Positions 15,405-24,133 of a stretch of DNA of 33,142 nt are shown in pieces; within the stretch, counting starts at the first letter, position 1, and the number at the start of each line of letters is the position of its first letter. The DNA comes from Actinomycetes bacterium (GTDB taxonomy: Bacteria > Actinomycetota > Acidimicrobiia > Acidimicrobiales > Palsa-688). The notes under the pieces are model-generated. The model was not told the DNA's origin. It saw nothing but the letters and a program-made list of their open reading frames with translations, and searched no databases. A program made the translations under genes and the position numbers. The stretch covers positions 1 through 33,142 of the forward strand of contig JAKBBS010000013.1 in NCBI GenBank assembly GCA_021808425.1. Direction: 5' to 3'.

Positions 15405-16907
15405 ATGCACGAGGACTTCGAGCGTTGCTACCGGGCCGTGCGCTCAAAGGACGCCCGCTTCGACGGGTGGTTCGTGACGGCTGTGGCGACGACGGGGATC
15501 TACTGCAGGCCTAGCTGCCCGGCGAGGGCGCCGCTCGCAAGGAACGCCGAGTTCTATCCGACGGCGGCGGCTGCCCAGCGGGCCGGCTATCGGGCGTGCA
15601 AACGCTGCCGTCCCGACTCGTCCCCGGGATCCCCCGAGTGGGACGTGCGCCGAGACGTGGTCGCCCGGGCGATGAGGCTCATAGCTGACGGGGTGGTGGA
15701 CCGAGAAGGCGTGCCCGGTCTTGCGTCACGTCTCGGATACAGCGCCAGGCAGGTGGAACGTCACCTCGTGGCAGAGCTCGGCACCGGGCCGCTCGCTCTC
15801 GCTCGGGCAAATCGGGCGCAAACAGCCCGGCTGCTCATTGAAACAACGCTGATGCCTTTCACCGACATAGCGTTCGCAGCGGGTTTCACCAGCGTCCGCC
15901 AGTTCAACGACACACTTATCTCCGTCTTCGCCTGCTCGCCGAGCGACCTGCGTGCCGGGTCAAGAGCCCGCTCGGGCCGTGGCGGCGTAAGTACCGGTGA
16001 CCACACCCCCGGCTGGCTCAGCTGTCGCCTTGCGGTGCGCCAACCCTTCGAAGCCTCGAGCGTGTTCGGGCACCTCGCCGCCACGGGTGTACCCGGATGC
16101 GAAGAAGTCAGGGGTGGTACCTACCGGCGGACGCTTCTCCTACCGCATGGCGCAGGTATCGTGTGTCTCGCTCCCGCGGTTGATCACGTGGCATGCCGCT
16201 TGACCCTCGACGACCTTCGTGATATACCCACAGCCATCGCCAGATGCCGGCGACTACTGGACCTGGACGCTGACCCCCAGGCGGTGAGCGACGTGCTCGC
16301 CGAGGACGACCACCTGGCGGGTGCAGTTTCCCTGGCTCCGGGCAGGCGTATCCCGCGCACTGTCGACGGCGAGGAGATGGCGATACGGGTCGTCCTTGGC
16401 CAGCAGGTGTCCACCGCCGCGGCCCGTACACATGCGGGCCGCCTCACCGAACGCTACGGCACGCCTGTCGCCGACCCGGCAGGAGGGCTCACCCGGCTCT
16501 TTCCAACGGCTGCCGCTCTCGGGGAGCTCGACCCCGCCCACCTGGGCATGCCGAAGTCACGCCGTGACACGCTCTTCGCATTGATCGGCACTCTTGCGGA
16601 CGGGAGTGTCTGCCTTGACGCCGGCGCAGACAGGGAACGCGCCCGCAGCCAACTGGCCGTCATCGCCGGAATCGGCCCGTGGACGCTCGACATGATTTCC
16701 ATGCGGGCCCTCGGTGACCCCGACGTCATGCCTTCCAACGACATCGGCGTGATGAAAGGTGCCGGCAACCTCGGCCTGCCGGCAGCATCACGGGATCTCT
16801 CTGAGCGAAGCCGCCGCTGGCAGCCGTGGCGGTCCTACGCAGTGCAGTATCTCTGGGCCACCCTTAACCACCCGATCAACCACTGGCCAGCAAAGGAGGC
16901 GACTTGA
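15405..16907 (+). CDS. alkA: AdaA-AlkA fusion: methylation-sensing regulator and 3-methyladenine glycosylase
   Basis: A 500-residue fusion for alkylation damage repair. The Ada metal-binding domain has the four cysteines C34, C38, C65 and C68; one takes a methyl group from phosphotriesters. An AraC-type helix-turn-helix domain follows (about 80-185). The AlkA part is about 210-490 with a helix-hairpin-helix (AGIGPWTLDM) and the probable catalytic D446. An open frame exists from 15318, but ATG 15405 is preferred because the Ada domain starts there (EDFERCYRAVRSKDARFDGWF). The ogt gene follows with overlap, as in mycobacterial alkA-ogt. It may regulate its own operon through upstream sites, possibly including the palindrome at 15292-15336. 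Confidence 0.9.
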   Translation: MHEDFERCYRAVRSKDARFDGWFVTAVATTGIYCRPSCPARAPLARNAEFYPTAAAAQRAGYRACKRCRPDSSPGSPEWDVRRDVVARAMRLIADGVVDREGVPGLASRLGYSARQVERHLVAELGTGPLALARANRAQTARLLIETTLMPFTDIAFAAGFTSVRQFNDTLISVFACSPSDLRAGSRARSGRGGVSTGDHTPGWLSCRLAVRQPFEASSVFGHLAATGVPGCEEVRGGTYRRTLLLPHGAGIVCLAPAVDHVACRLTLDDLRDIPTAIARCRRLLDLDADPQAVSDVLAEDDHLAGAVSLAPGRRIPRTVDGEEMAIRVVLGQQVSTAAARTHAGRLTERYGTPVADPAGGLTRLFPTAAALGELDPAHLGMPKSRRDTLFALIGTLADGSVCLDAGADRERARSQLAVIAGIGPWTLDMISMRALGDPDVMPSNDIGVMKGAGNLGLPAASRDLSERSRRWQPWRSYAVQYLWATLNHPINHWPAKEAT

Positions 16908-17395
16908 CCGCCGCTCACTACCGGACATTCGACAGCCCGATCGGCGCTCTCACACTGGCGGGGGAGGGGAACTACCTCACGAACCTGGTGCTCGAAGACG
17001 CAGCGCACCCGCCGGCGGACCGCGCGGGCTGGGTCGAGAAGCCGGCGGCATTCCCCGATGTAGCAAAGCAGCTCCGAGAATATTTTGCGGGGGAGCGAAC
17101 CGAGTTCGACGTGGCGCTCCGGCCCGCAGGAACCGACTTCCAGCGCGTCGTGTGGGATGCATTGAAGGAGATCCCATACGGGGAGACCCGCTCTTACGGT
17201 GACATCGCCCGAGCGATAGGCCGGCCGGGAGCGTCGCGGGCCGTGGGCTTGGCGAACGGACGGAACCCGATCGCGATCATCGTCGCCTGTCACCGTGTCA
17301 TCGGCGCAGACGGATCCCTGACGGGCTACGGCGGCGGCCTGGCAGTCAAGCGTGCCCTACTCGACCTCGAGCTCTCTTTAGTGTCGGGCCGGTAA
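16904..17395 (+). CDS. ogt: O6-methylguanine-DNA methyltransferase (Ogt/MGMT)
   Basis: A 163-residue suicide methyltransferase that moves the methyl group from O6-methylguanine in DNA to its own cysteine. The active-site region is IVACHRVIGADGSLTGYGGG with acceptor C129; the family nearly always has PCHRV, so alanine replaces proline here. The DNA-recognition helix region is TRSYGDIARAIGRPGASRAVG. TTG 16904 overlaps the glycosylase stop (TTGA), and AAAGGAGG at 16892-16899 provides a strong ribosome site, so the TTG choice is well supported. It is co-transcribed with the AdaA-AlkA fusion. Confidence 0.93.
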   Translation: MTAAHYRTFDSPIGALTLAGEGNYLTNLVLEDAAHPPADRAGWVEKPAAFPDVAKQLREYFAGERTEFDVALRPAGTDFQRVVWDALKEIPYGETRSYGDIARAIGRPGASRAVGLANGRNPIAIIVACHRVIGADGSLTGYGGGLAVKRALLDLELSLVSGR

Positions 17396-17457
17396 CGCCA
17401 CGCGTGAACCGCCGCGGATTCCGCAGGTACGACTCGACTATGAAAAAATAGGCCGCG

Positions 17458-17847
17458 ATGACCGTCAAGGTGGTAGCTCTCGATCACGTCCAGCTCGCTA
17501 TGCCTCCTGGCGAGGAGATGGCGGCCGAGACTTTCTATGCCGGAATCCTCGGCTTCGGTATCCTTTCGAAGCCGGAGCCGCTTGCTTCACGAGGGGGCCG
17601 CTGGTTTGTCTCAGGCAACGTCCAGGTCCACCTCGGAGCAGAGGAAGATTTTCGTCCGGCGCGTAAGGCTCACCCGGCACTTCGCGTCGACGGGTTCGAC
17701 GACCTGATCAAGGTGCTTGGTGATTCTGCGCTAACTTGGCGCTACGACAACGAGTTGCCGGAGGTGCGTCGGATATACGTCGATGATCCGTTCGGGAACC
17801 GTCTAGAGATAATCGACAACGACGTTCGAAGCAAGTTCCCTGCGTGA
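17458..17847 (+). CDS. VOC (glyoxalase/bleomycin-resistance) family protein
   Basis: A 129-residue single-domain vicinal-oxygen-chelate protein. The N-terminal LDHVQLAMP and C-terminal DDPFGNRLEIID strands supply the usual metal-binding His and Glu positions. Members include glyoxalases, dioxygenases and fosfomycin or bleomycin resistance proteins; nothing here fixes the function. ATG 17458 has no strong ribosome site. It stands alone, 62 bases after ogt and 100 before the next gene. Confidence 0.8.
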   Translation: MTVKVVALDHVQLAMPPGEEMAAETFYAGILGFGILSKPEPLASRGGRWFVSGNVQVHLGAEEDFRPARKAHPALRVDGFDDLIKVLGDSALTWRYDNELPEVRRIYVDDPFGNRLEIIDNDVRSKFPA

Positions 17848-17947
17848 TCTCATGGCCAGAGCTGAACTCGTCGAATCTGCGACGCGTAAGCCGAGGAAAT
17901 CCTCAAGCGGTGAGCTAGCGTCTCGATGACCACGTGAGGAGGAATCC

Positions 17948-18424
17948 ATGTCTGTTGAACGACTATCCGTCACCCGCCGCATAGCGGTGCCCGCCAGCCG
18001 AGTTTTCGACCTCGTTTCGGACCCGGCGGGTCACGTCGCGATCGACGGGTCGGGGATGCTGGAGGCCGCGCCGGCAGCGGCCCGTCTGAGCGAGGTCGGC
18101 CAGACTTTCGACGTCGACATGGACCGCGCCCCCCTCAACGACATCCCCGGTATGGGCAAGTACAAGGTGCGCAACACGGTGACGGCGTTAGTGCCTAACA
18201 AGCTGGTCGAGTGGAGCGTCTCGGGCGTCGACCGGCCCCCGGTCGGCCACGTCTACGGCTGGCAGATCGACGACGACGGTGATGACGCTTGTAGGGTCAC
18301 GAACTATTGTGACTGGTCGGGGATCACCGACGAGTACCGCAATGCGCGTGAGTGGCCGATAGTGCCAAGTCATATGCTCGAAAAGTCGCTCGACAACTTG
18401 GAACGCCTCGTCACCTCGAGTTGA
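17948..18424 (+). CDS. SRPBCC-family (polyketide cyclase/START-like) protein
   Basis: A 158-residue protein with the START-like helix-grip pattern: VTRRIAVPASRVFDLVSDPAGH near the N-terminus, central strands with VEWSV, and a C-terminal helix MLEKSLDNLERLV. Such proteins bind small hydrophobic ligands; the ligand is unknown. ATG 17948 follows GAGGAGGA (17935-17942), a clear ribosome site. Soluble, with no signal peptide. The 194 bases after it, up to the TfoX-like gene, show no gene or strong signal. Confidence 0.8.
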   Translation: MSVERLSVTRRIAVPASRVFDLVSDPAGHVAIDGSGMLEAAPAAARLSEVGQTFDVDMDRAPLNDIPGMGKYKVRNTVTALVPNKLVEWSVSGVDRPPVGHVYGWQIDDDGDDACRVTNYCDWSGITDEYRNAREWPIVPSHMLEKSLDNLERLVTSS

Positions 18425-18618
18425 ACCGGCCGGGGAGTCGGGGCTTTGAGGTTGCCGGCATCGCGCTATTGGCGATCTGGCGCCTGACTGCACAATCGTT
18501 TTGGTCTCCCCTGGAGTTATCCAGCCTTGAACTCGATACGAGAACCTCTACCGGGTTGGTTTAGCCGGACGGGAATTCTCTGGATTTCGCTCAGCCGCTA
18601 GGCGATGATATTCGTATC

Positions 18619-18954
18619 GTGGCCTACGATCTTGATCTCGTCAACCGGATCCGTGAGCTGATCTCCGCCGACGATGATGTTACCGAGAAGGCCATGTTCG
18701 GCGGCCTGGCCTTCTTGGTCGGAGGCCGCATTGCGGTCGCTGCTAGCAGTCAGGGTAGCCTCATGGTGCGAGTCGATCCGGCTGAGGGGGACCGGCTGAT
18801 CGGCCGGCCCCATGTCGCAGCGTTCGAGATGCGGGGCCGCCAGATGAGCGGATGGCTGCGCGTCGAACTGGCCGGATTGCGCACCAAACGCCAACTCGAG
18901 ACTTGGGTGTCCAGAGGAGTGAGCTATGCCAGACTCCTCGGCCAGAAGGGCTGA
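18619..18954 (+). CDS. TfoX N-terminal domain protein
   Basis: A 111-residue protein matching the stand-alone TfoX-N domain: KAMFGGLAFLVGGRIAVAAS, LMVRVDP, MRGRQMSGWLRV and a C-terminal WVSRGVSYARLL. In gamma-proteobacteria TfoX controls competence, but short actinobacterial members have no known role. GTG 18619 lacks a ribosome site. The weak -10-like GATATT at 18607-18612 would fit a leaderless start. It converges with the next gene on the minus strand. Confidence 0.78.
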   Translation: MAYDLDLVNRIRELISADDDVTEKAMFGGLAFLVGGRIAVAASSQGSLMVRVDPAEGDRLIGRPHVAAFEMRGRQMSGWLRVELAGLRTKRQLETWVSRGVSYARLLGQKG

Positions 18955-18978
18955 CGTCGCGACTAGAGGTGGCGATAC

Positions 18979-19446
18979 CTAGCTGTGGTGCACCTGTGTA
19001 ACGACCCCGGAGGCGGCGTCGACCGCAACCTTGTATTTTGCTGACCCATCCCTGGTGTACACCCAGTACCACTTCCATTTGCCGCCGTGCAGGGAGACCT
19101 TGTATTCGGTGCCACTGACCGCGTTGGATGCGGCCGCTATTGCAGAGTTCGAGCTCGCCAACGCTGTTGCCTGCCAGTGAAGGCCTTGACCGGACGCGGC
19201 GGTTACCGTCCCCGACGAGGTAGAAGCGTCTACCCACACGACCATCGTGGCACTCTTCCGACCGTTCTGCTCCAGTTGAAGCTTGACCTTGTAATAAATT
19301 TTCTGACTAGCGGCGTGCAGTTTGTAGTTTTTGACACGGCTGACCGTGAAGCCATGGCTTGTAGCGAATGTGGTTGCGTGCGCCTCGGCTTGGCTGACTG
19401 AGCTTGCAGCGACGTCGCTGCCGAGGGATTTGACCGGGGACGGCAA
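18979..19446 (-). CDS. PepSY-like protein, probably 5'-truncated
   Basis: A 155-residue remnant or short protein with one or two PepSY-like repeats; the last, YKVAVDAASGVVTQV, is the clearest. PepSY proteins are usually exported, but no signal peptide is present. The only available start is TTG 19446 without a ribosome site. The frame stays open upstream to about 19619 without any start codon, reading a Ser/Thr/Ala-rich stretch that looks like the linker after a lost signal peptide. It then runs into the TnpB remnant on the other strand. The simplest reading is that insertion or deletion removed the 5' end; it may be a pseudogene. Confidence 0.55.
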   Translation of the reverse strand: MPSPVKSLGSDVAASSVSQAEAHATTFATSHGFTVSRVKNYKLHAASQKIYYKVKLQLEQNGRKSATMVVWVDASTSSGTVTAASGQGLHWQATALASSNSAIAAASNAVSGTEYKVSLHGGKWKWYWVYTRDGSAKYKVAVDAASGVVTQVHHS

Positions 19447-19488
19447 GGAGGGGGAGCGCGCTGCCGAGCCTGTGTTTGTCGTGGAGGG

Positions 19489-19959
19489 TTGGTCGGCGAC
19501 GCCTTGGAGAAGATCAGGGTGGCGTTCCCTCGAGGACAGCAGTTCGTCCTGTCGCGGGCACTCGTCGACGCCTATAAGACGATCGTGATCGAATATTTGA
19601 AGATCGCCAACATGACCCGGTCAGCCAAAGGCACCATCGCCAGCCCGGGCGTGCACGTAGCTCAAAAGTCCGGGTTGAACCGGGCGATACTCGACGCCGC
19701 ATGGGGCGCCCTGGTCCAGATGATCTCCTACAAAGCGGAAGAAGCTGGCAGGAACGTCATTAGAGTCAAACCCCATCACAGCTCACAGACCTGCAGCTCA
19801 TGCGGGCACGTCGACCCCGCGAACCGTAGCGGCACACTGTTTCGCTGCACCGCCTGCGGGCACCAAGACCACGCCGATCTCAACGCGGCCGTCGTCTTAC
19901 TCCAACGAGCCGGCATCACCATCCCACGGCCCGGGCCGAGCCCCGCCCTAGCGGCGTAA
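19489..19959 (+). pseudogene. IS200/IS605-family TnpB, C-terminal remnant
   Basis: The frame encodes the last about 140 residues of a TnpB RNA-guided nuclease (normally about 350-400). Clear TnpB sequence starts near 19549: LVDAYKTIVIEYLKIANM with the RuvC-II glutamate, then the zinc finger CSSC...CTAC and the RuvC-III aspartate in HADLNAA. The RuvC-I aspartate, the N-terminal half and any TnpA are missing, so it cannot be an active nuclease or transposon. After the stop, AGTCCTGGACT (19961-19971) is a small palindrome that may belong to the element's right end. It abuts the start-less PepSY gene. Confidence 0.85.
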
Positions 19960-20023
19960 AGTCCTGGACTGCTAGCACCCAACAGCGCGAACTATTCAGA
20001 CACAGACCCTTAGTCTTGGACTC

Positions 20024-22240
20024 TTATGGCCGCACGGCGATGGCGCCGAGAGCTGCGAGAGTGTCAACGGCATCGACCATCAGGTCGGTCTCGCTGATGA
20101 CAATCGTTTCCAGTTGGGTCAGCTCCGAGACGCCGTCGGTTCGGGGGTTGTCTCCTGCATTTGCAATGAGGTTCTCGGCGAGGGCGGCCTGGGTGGCCCG
20201 AATAGGTGGATACGCCTCAACTGGGGAGCCCGTGCGAACCAAGTCCGCTACGGCGACCAGCATCGTGCGGATCTGGTCTGCGAGCTCGCGAAGTTCAGGC
20301 AGCGTCGGGCCTGCCTCGGGCAGCTGGCTGTGCAGCGCGAGTGCAGCCCACACATACCTCCTGACTGCGACAAGGATCTCCTGGGCGGTGTCGACATCAA
20401 AACGCTCGAGCACGTGTGCCCGCCTCCCGTCCGGCTCGTTGCGCCAACGAGTGACGGACGCCTCGGCGTTCGAGCGGGCAAGGCGAGCAGCGACTCTGAG
20501 TCGGTCGAGCGCGGCCCTATCGGCATAGACCGGTTCGGCCCAGGCGTGCAGGAGCGCAGCCCCGTAGCGGCCGTCCGCCTCGATCAGATCGGCCAGGCGC
20601 TCCGGTGCTCGGCGTCGTTCCCATGTGGGCCAGAGCGTGTAGGCAGCCAGCGCCAGCGCTGCACCGAGGACTGTGTAGAAGGCCCGGTCGAGTGCGAGCG
20701 ACGCGGCTGGAGCCCCAGTGAAGGCTAGGAGTACTACCACGAGCGAGGCGATGGCGATGCTGTAGATCGCGTAGTTGGCGAGAAGCGTTGCCACGCACAC
20801 CGCATACAGTGCGATCGTGAATACGATAAGGACCGCGTGGGGAGGTCGTAAGCCCGCCAGGAGGAGCGTGGCGAGCCCGGCGCCGAGCACCGTGCCGGCA
20901 CTGCGCGCAAGGCCCCTCGTGAACGTCGACGCGAAGTCAGGTTTGAGGACGATCATCACCGTCATCGGGAGCCAGTAGCCGTGGCCGAACGCGAACAGAT
21001 GTGAAAGTCCGACGGCTACCGCCATCGCGCCGGCGACCCGGACCGCGTGGCGAAAGGCCTCGGAACGGAAAGTCACGTTTGCCCTGACCGACTCAAGGTG
21101 GGAGCGCGAGGGCTCCGCCTTTGAGAGTCTCGGGCCTGCCTGGGTGGCCGGGTCGCGGGAGGGGAGCGTCGAATCGGCGGGTTCTGCGCCCGCCGCGACC
21201 GCTGTCAACTGCACGACACTTCGGAGCCGTACCGCGAGGGCTCCGAGGCCGCCGACCGCCTGGGTGAGAAGGATCAGTTCCTGGCCCTCCGCGGCTGAAG
21301 CGGCCGATCGAAGCTTGTCCATGCTCGCTCGGAACTCGCTGCGCTCGCCGGAGGGGTCGGGCATTCGCCGTCCGCTGCGTTGGGCTTCGACAGCGTCGCC
21401 GAGCACGTCTCCTGCGGCGAGGATCGCCGCGTCGAGGCGCCGCGCAGCAGATATAGGCGCGTCCGCCTGGCTTGACGTCCCGGAATCGAGCTGAGCCCGC
21501 ACGCGTGCTATCCCTGCCGCTTCGAGGCGGATCCGGTCGGCCTCCCCGGCGAGCGCCTGGAACGCGGCGACGGCTGCCGGGTCACCCAACGGCTGGGTAT
21601 CCGACACCGCTGCCCGCAGATCGTCAATCACCTTCGGGTCGAGTAGCGACCCCGGATCGTCGACGAGACCTCGGACGTAGCTCGCGAGGAGCTGGTAGGC
21701 GGCGGCTGTCGCCTTTCGCTCGACCGGGAACTTCTGGAGCGGCCAAATTACCGCCACAAGAAGGACCTGAAGCACGCCTCCAGCGAGCGCCCACAAGGCG
21801 TTCGAGGCGGCCTGCCACGCCCCGAAATGAAATTGCGAGAAGATCACGAGACCTATCACTGCCTGTAAGCCGACGACGGTGGCGGGCTGGCCGAGGACAA
21901 CGAGTAAGCCGGCTGCGAATGCCCAGATCGTAGTGACAACGACGTCAACTCCAACGACACGGCTTGCGGTAGCCCCGACGAACGCCGAGAGAGCGAACGC
22001 CACGGCGGCCGCCGCCATGATCTTCACCCGGTCGCGGTACGCGCCCTGTAGAGAGGCGACACCGGCGGTCAACGCTCCGGTCGCAGCGCCGACCCCGACC
22101 AGGATGTGACCTGACAGCTCCCCGACTACGAGCGGGACCGCGATCCCGGCGGCGCACCGGGCTGCCGGTACCCAGGCAAGCTTCGAGCGGTCGAGGCGCA
22201 CAGCGTCCCTGGCTACTGCTCTCCAAGCGTCGGATCGCAC
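20024..22240 (-). CDS. FUSC-family membrane protein
   Basis: A 738-residue integral membrane protein with two blocks of five to six helices, each followed by a soluble helical part, as in FUSC/YccC-type proteins linked to aromatic acid efflux and envelope stress. The second block has the family signature HGYWLPMTVMIVLKPDF followed by STFTRGLARSAGTVLGA. The open frame continues to TTG 22489, but that part overlaps the upstream LicD-like gene in another frame and is unlike FUSC. GTG 22240 is therefore chosen, 53 bases after the licD stop. The start is uncertain. Probably co-transcribed with the LicD-like gene. Confidence 0.8.
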   Translation of the reverse strand: MRSDAWRAVARDAVRLDRSKLAWVPAARCAAGIAVPLVVGELSGHILVGVGAATGALTAGVASLQGAYRDRVKIMAAAAVAFALSAFVGATASRVVGVDVVVTTIWAFAAGLLVVLGQPATVVGLQAVIGLVIFSQFHFGAWQAASNALWALAGGVLQVLLVAVIWPLQKFPVERKATAAAYQLLASYVRGLVDDPGSLLDPKVIDDLRAAVSDTQPLGDPAAVAAFQALAGEADRIRLEAAGIARVRAQLDSGTSSQADAPISAARRLDAAILAAGDVLGDAVEAQRSGRRMPDPSGERSEFRASMDKLRSAASAAEGQELILLTQAVGGLGALAVRLRSVVQLTAVAAGAEPADSTLPSRDPATQAGPRLSKAEPSRSHLESVRANVTFRSEAFRHAVRVAGAMAVAVGLSHLFAFGHGYWLPMTVMIVLKPDFASTFTRGLARSAGTVLGAGLATLLLAGLRPPHAVLIVFTIALYAVCVATLLANYAIYSIAIASLVVVLLAFTGAPAASLALDRAFYTVLGAALALAAYTLWPTWERRRAPERLADLIEADGRYGAALLHAWAEPVYADRAALDRLRVAARLARSNAEASVTRWRNEPDGRRAHVLERFDVDTAQEILVAVRRYVWAALALHSQLPEAGPTLPELRELADQIRTMLVAVADLVRTGSPVEAYPPIRATQAALAENLIANAGDNPRTDGVSELTQLETIVISETDLMVDAVDTLAALGAIAVRP

Positions 22241-22293
22241 CCTCAGAGCTTTCCCGGGCGGCCCACAGCGGTCGAGTCTAAGCGGGCTGCCGC

Positions 22294-22998
22294 CTACAGA
22301 CCCTCGGCTCTCGCTCTGGCCCCAAAGCGGTCCAGCGGAGTCCAGCCAGCCAGGTTGCCCGAGTAGGTCGTGACTCGTAACAGCGACGGGGACTGCAGGG
22401 CGCTCCAAGCGGCGTTCGGTGTCCGCCAGTCGCTTCCGTATAGCGCCGACAGGTCGCGGTCGAGGTCCGCGGCGCACGGCCATGAGCACCCCCAGGCGTC
22501 GATACTGGCAAGCTCCTGAGCAGGCACCCGCCCAACGATGAGGACTACTTCCCCGTTGCGGGTCGTGAAGCCGCGATATTCGAGCACTTTTGGTGGGAGT
22601 TCGCCGATCTCGTCGAGGATTGAGAAGTCGAAGTCGAAGCCGTGCCTGGTCAGGTGAAGCGCTACCAGTCGCTCACCGTCGAAGAAGTTGGAGGTCGTCT
22701 CGAAGCCGGCAGCGCGAAGCCCTTCGACTGTGCTCATCAGGGCCGGCAGATCATTCCGGCGCACGGCGACGTCGAGGTCTGTGTCCCAGGGGAGGATGTC
22801 GCCGCTACGCACGAGGCCGAGAAGCGACCCGCCCCAGATCCACCACTTTCCCTCAAGCTCGCCAGACGAAACGATCCTGTTGAAAAGGCGAAGATCCCGG
22901 GTGCGCCGCTCGCGGTTCCACTCGCGGTAGCGGTCCCGAAGCGGTGTCACCCTCCCGAGGAAGCTTCGCAAGCTCAAAGTGAGGTCGGTTTTGACCAC
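22294..22998 (-). CDS. LicD-like nucleotidyltransferase-fold protein
   Basis: A 234-residue protein resembling the LicD/fukutin group: KWWIWGGSLLGLVRSGDILPWDTDLDVAV carries the GG/S pair and the DxD metal-binding aspartates of the nucleotidyltransferase fold (written here as two parts: WIWGGSLLGLVR and DTDLDVAV). LicD proteins transfer phosphocholine or similar groups onto surface glycans; the donor here is unknown. GTG 22998 is the only start in the frame, and GGGAG lies about 14 bases upstream, rather far. It is divergent from the CDP-sugar cassette with about 120 bases between, so a role in the same surface glycan is likely. Confidence 0.75.
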   Translation of the reverse strand: MVKTDLTLSLRSFLGRVTPLRDRYREWNRERRTRDLRLFNRIVSSGELEGKWWIWGGSLLGLVRSGDILPWDTDLDVAVRRNDLPALMSTVEGLRAAGFETTSNFFDGERLVALHLTRHGFDFDFSILDEIGELPPKVLEYRGFTTRNGEVVLIVGRVPAQELASIDAWGCSWPCAADLDRDLSALYGSDWRTPNAAWSALQSPSLLRVTTYSGNLAGWTPLDRFGARARAEGL

Positions 22999-23099
22999 TC
23001 GGCGTCCAATCTCCCGGTAGATGCGCTCGGTGCGCGATTCGACATCGTTTACCGATCAAACTATCAGCAAGCGATAAGCGAACTGGAAAGCACCCGAAA

Positions 23100-23105
23100 T
23101 ACGCT
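23100..23105 (+). promoter_or_regulatory. -10-like TACGCT before the CDP-sugar cassette
   Basis: TACGCT fits TANNNT and ends 11 bases before ATG 23117, giving a leader of only a few bases. The divergent interval 22999-23116 includes an AT-richer patch at 23047-23100 that should hold promoters in both directions. No clear -35 could be assigned. Confidence 0.22.
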
Positions 23106-23116
23106 TCCTTGTCGCT

Positions 23117-24133
23117 ATGTTGTCGGGAATGGCCGCAGGATGGGTACCGTCCAACGAGTTCTGGAGTCACCGCCGTGTCGCCGTCACCGGTGCCACAGGG
23201 TTCCTCGGCAGCCACCTCGTCGGCTACCTGGTTGGCGTCGGCGCCGAAGTGGTCGTCCTTGTCCGAGACCAGGTTCCTTCGACGAGCGTGTCGGCGCCGT
23301 GGCGCGACCGTGTCAGCGAAGTTCGAGGCTCGCTCGAAGATCAAAAGGTCATGGAGCGTCTCCTCGGCGAATACCAGGTGCAAAGCCTGTTCCATTTAGG
23401 CGCGCAAAGCCAGGTGGAGATCGCGAACCGCAACCCCGTCTCGACCTTCGAGGCGAACATAACCGGCACGTGGACCGCCCTCGAAGCGGCACGGCGATGT
23501 CCGACCGTCGTTCAGGTGCTCGTAGCGAGCAGCGACAAAGCCTACGGGGACCAGGCTGAACTGCCCTACGACGAGGACATGTCCTTGGACGCGGTTCACC
23601 CCTACGACGTGTCCAAGGCGTGCACGGACCTGATATCCCGCTCGTATCACGGGACTTTCGGGTTGCCGGTTGTCACGACGCGCTGCGGCAACTTCTACGG
23701 ACCAGGCGATTCCAACTGGAACCGGCTGGTGCCCGGAACGTGCCGTGCGGTCATCGAAGGCCGAAGGCCGGTCATTCGCTCCGACGGGACCCTCACCCGC
23801 GACTACATCTACATAGCGGACGCAGCGCTCGCGTACCTTCGCCTTGCCGAGTGCTTCGCGGCCGACCCCTCGCTCGCAGGGCAGGCTTTCAACTTCTCCT
23901 GCGAGACGCCCATGTCGGTCCTCGACTTGGTGGCCCGGATTCAGGCGGTCGCCGGCACCGCCTTCGAACCAATCGTCGAAGGAAAAAGTGGCGGCGAGAT
24001 CTCCCATCAGTACCTTTCTGCATCCAAGGCGAGACGTGTCCTTGGCTGGGAACCCGCCTACACGATGGAGCGCGCGCTCGCGGAAACCCTCAGCTGGTAT
24101 CGGCGCGAGCTGGGAATGCTGGAGCGGGATTGA
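23117..24133 (+). CDS. rfbG: CDP-glucose 4,6-dehydratase-like enzyme
   Basis: A 338-residue extended SDR that probably turns CDP-glucose into CDP-4-keto-6-deoxyglucose. The NAD motif TGATGFLG is at 24-31, SSDKAYGD at 138-145 matches the TSDK segment of RfbG, and the catalytic Tyr/Lys are Y163 and K167 (HPYDVSK). The start (EFWSHRRVAVTG) and GNFYGPGDSNWNRLVP also resemble RfbG. The RfbF-like cytidylyltransferase three genes downstream supports CDP- rather than GDP- or dTDP-sugar. ATG 23117 is used; ATG 23129 is possible. The stop overlaps the next gene by one base. Confidence 0.75.
   Translation: MLSGMAAGWVPSNEFWSHRRVAVTGATGFLGSHLVGYLVGVGAEVVVLVRDQVPSTSVSAPWRDRVSEVRGSLEDQKVMERLLGEYQVQSLFHLGAQSQVEIANRNPVSTFEANITGTWTALEAARRCPTVVQVLVASSDKAYGDQAELPYDEDMSLDAVHPYDVSKACTDLISRSYHGTFGLPVVTTRCGNFYGPGDSNWNRLVPGTCRAVIEGRRPVIRSDGTLTRDYIYIADAALAYLRLAECFAADPSLAGQAFNFSCETPMSVLDLVARIQAVAGTAFEPIVEGKSGGEISHQYLSASKARRVLGWEPAYTMERALAETLSWYRRELGMLERD

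Noticed and set aside
19549..19959. Functional TnpB nuclease
   Set aside because: The RuvC-I aspartate and N-terminal half are missing, so only a remnant is supported.
22241..22489. N-terminal extension of the FUSC frame up to TTG 22489
   Set aside because: It overlaps the LicD-like gene in another frame, is Arg/Pro-rich and unlike FUSC proteins.
23620..24132. Upstream extension of the second SDR's frame to 23620
   Set aside because: It is a shadow of the dehydratase gene; the Rossmann motif begins right after ATG 24133.
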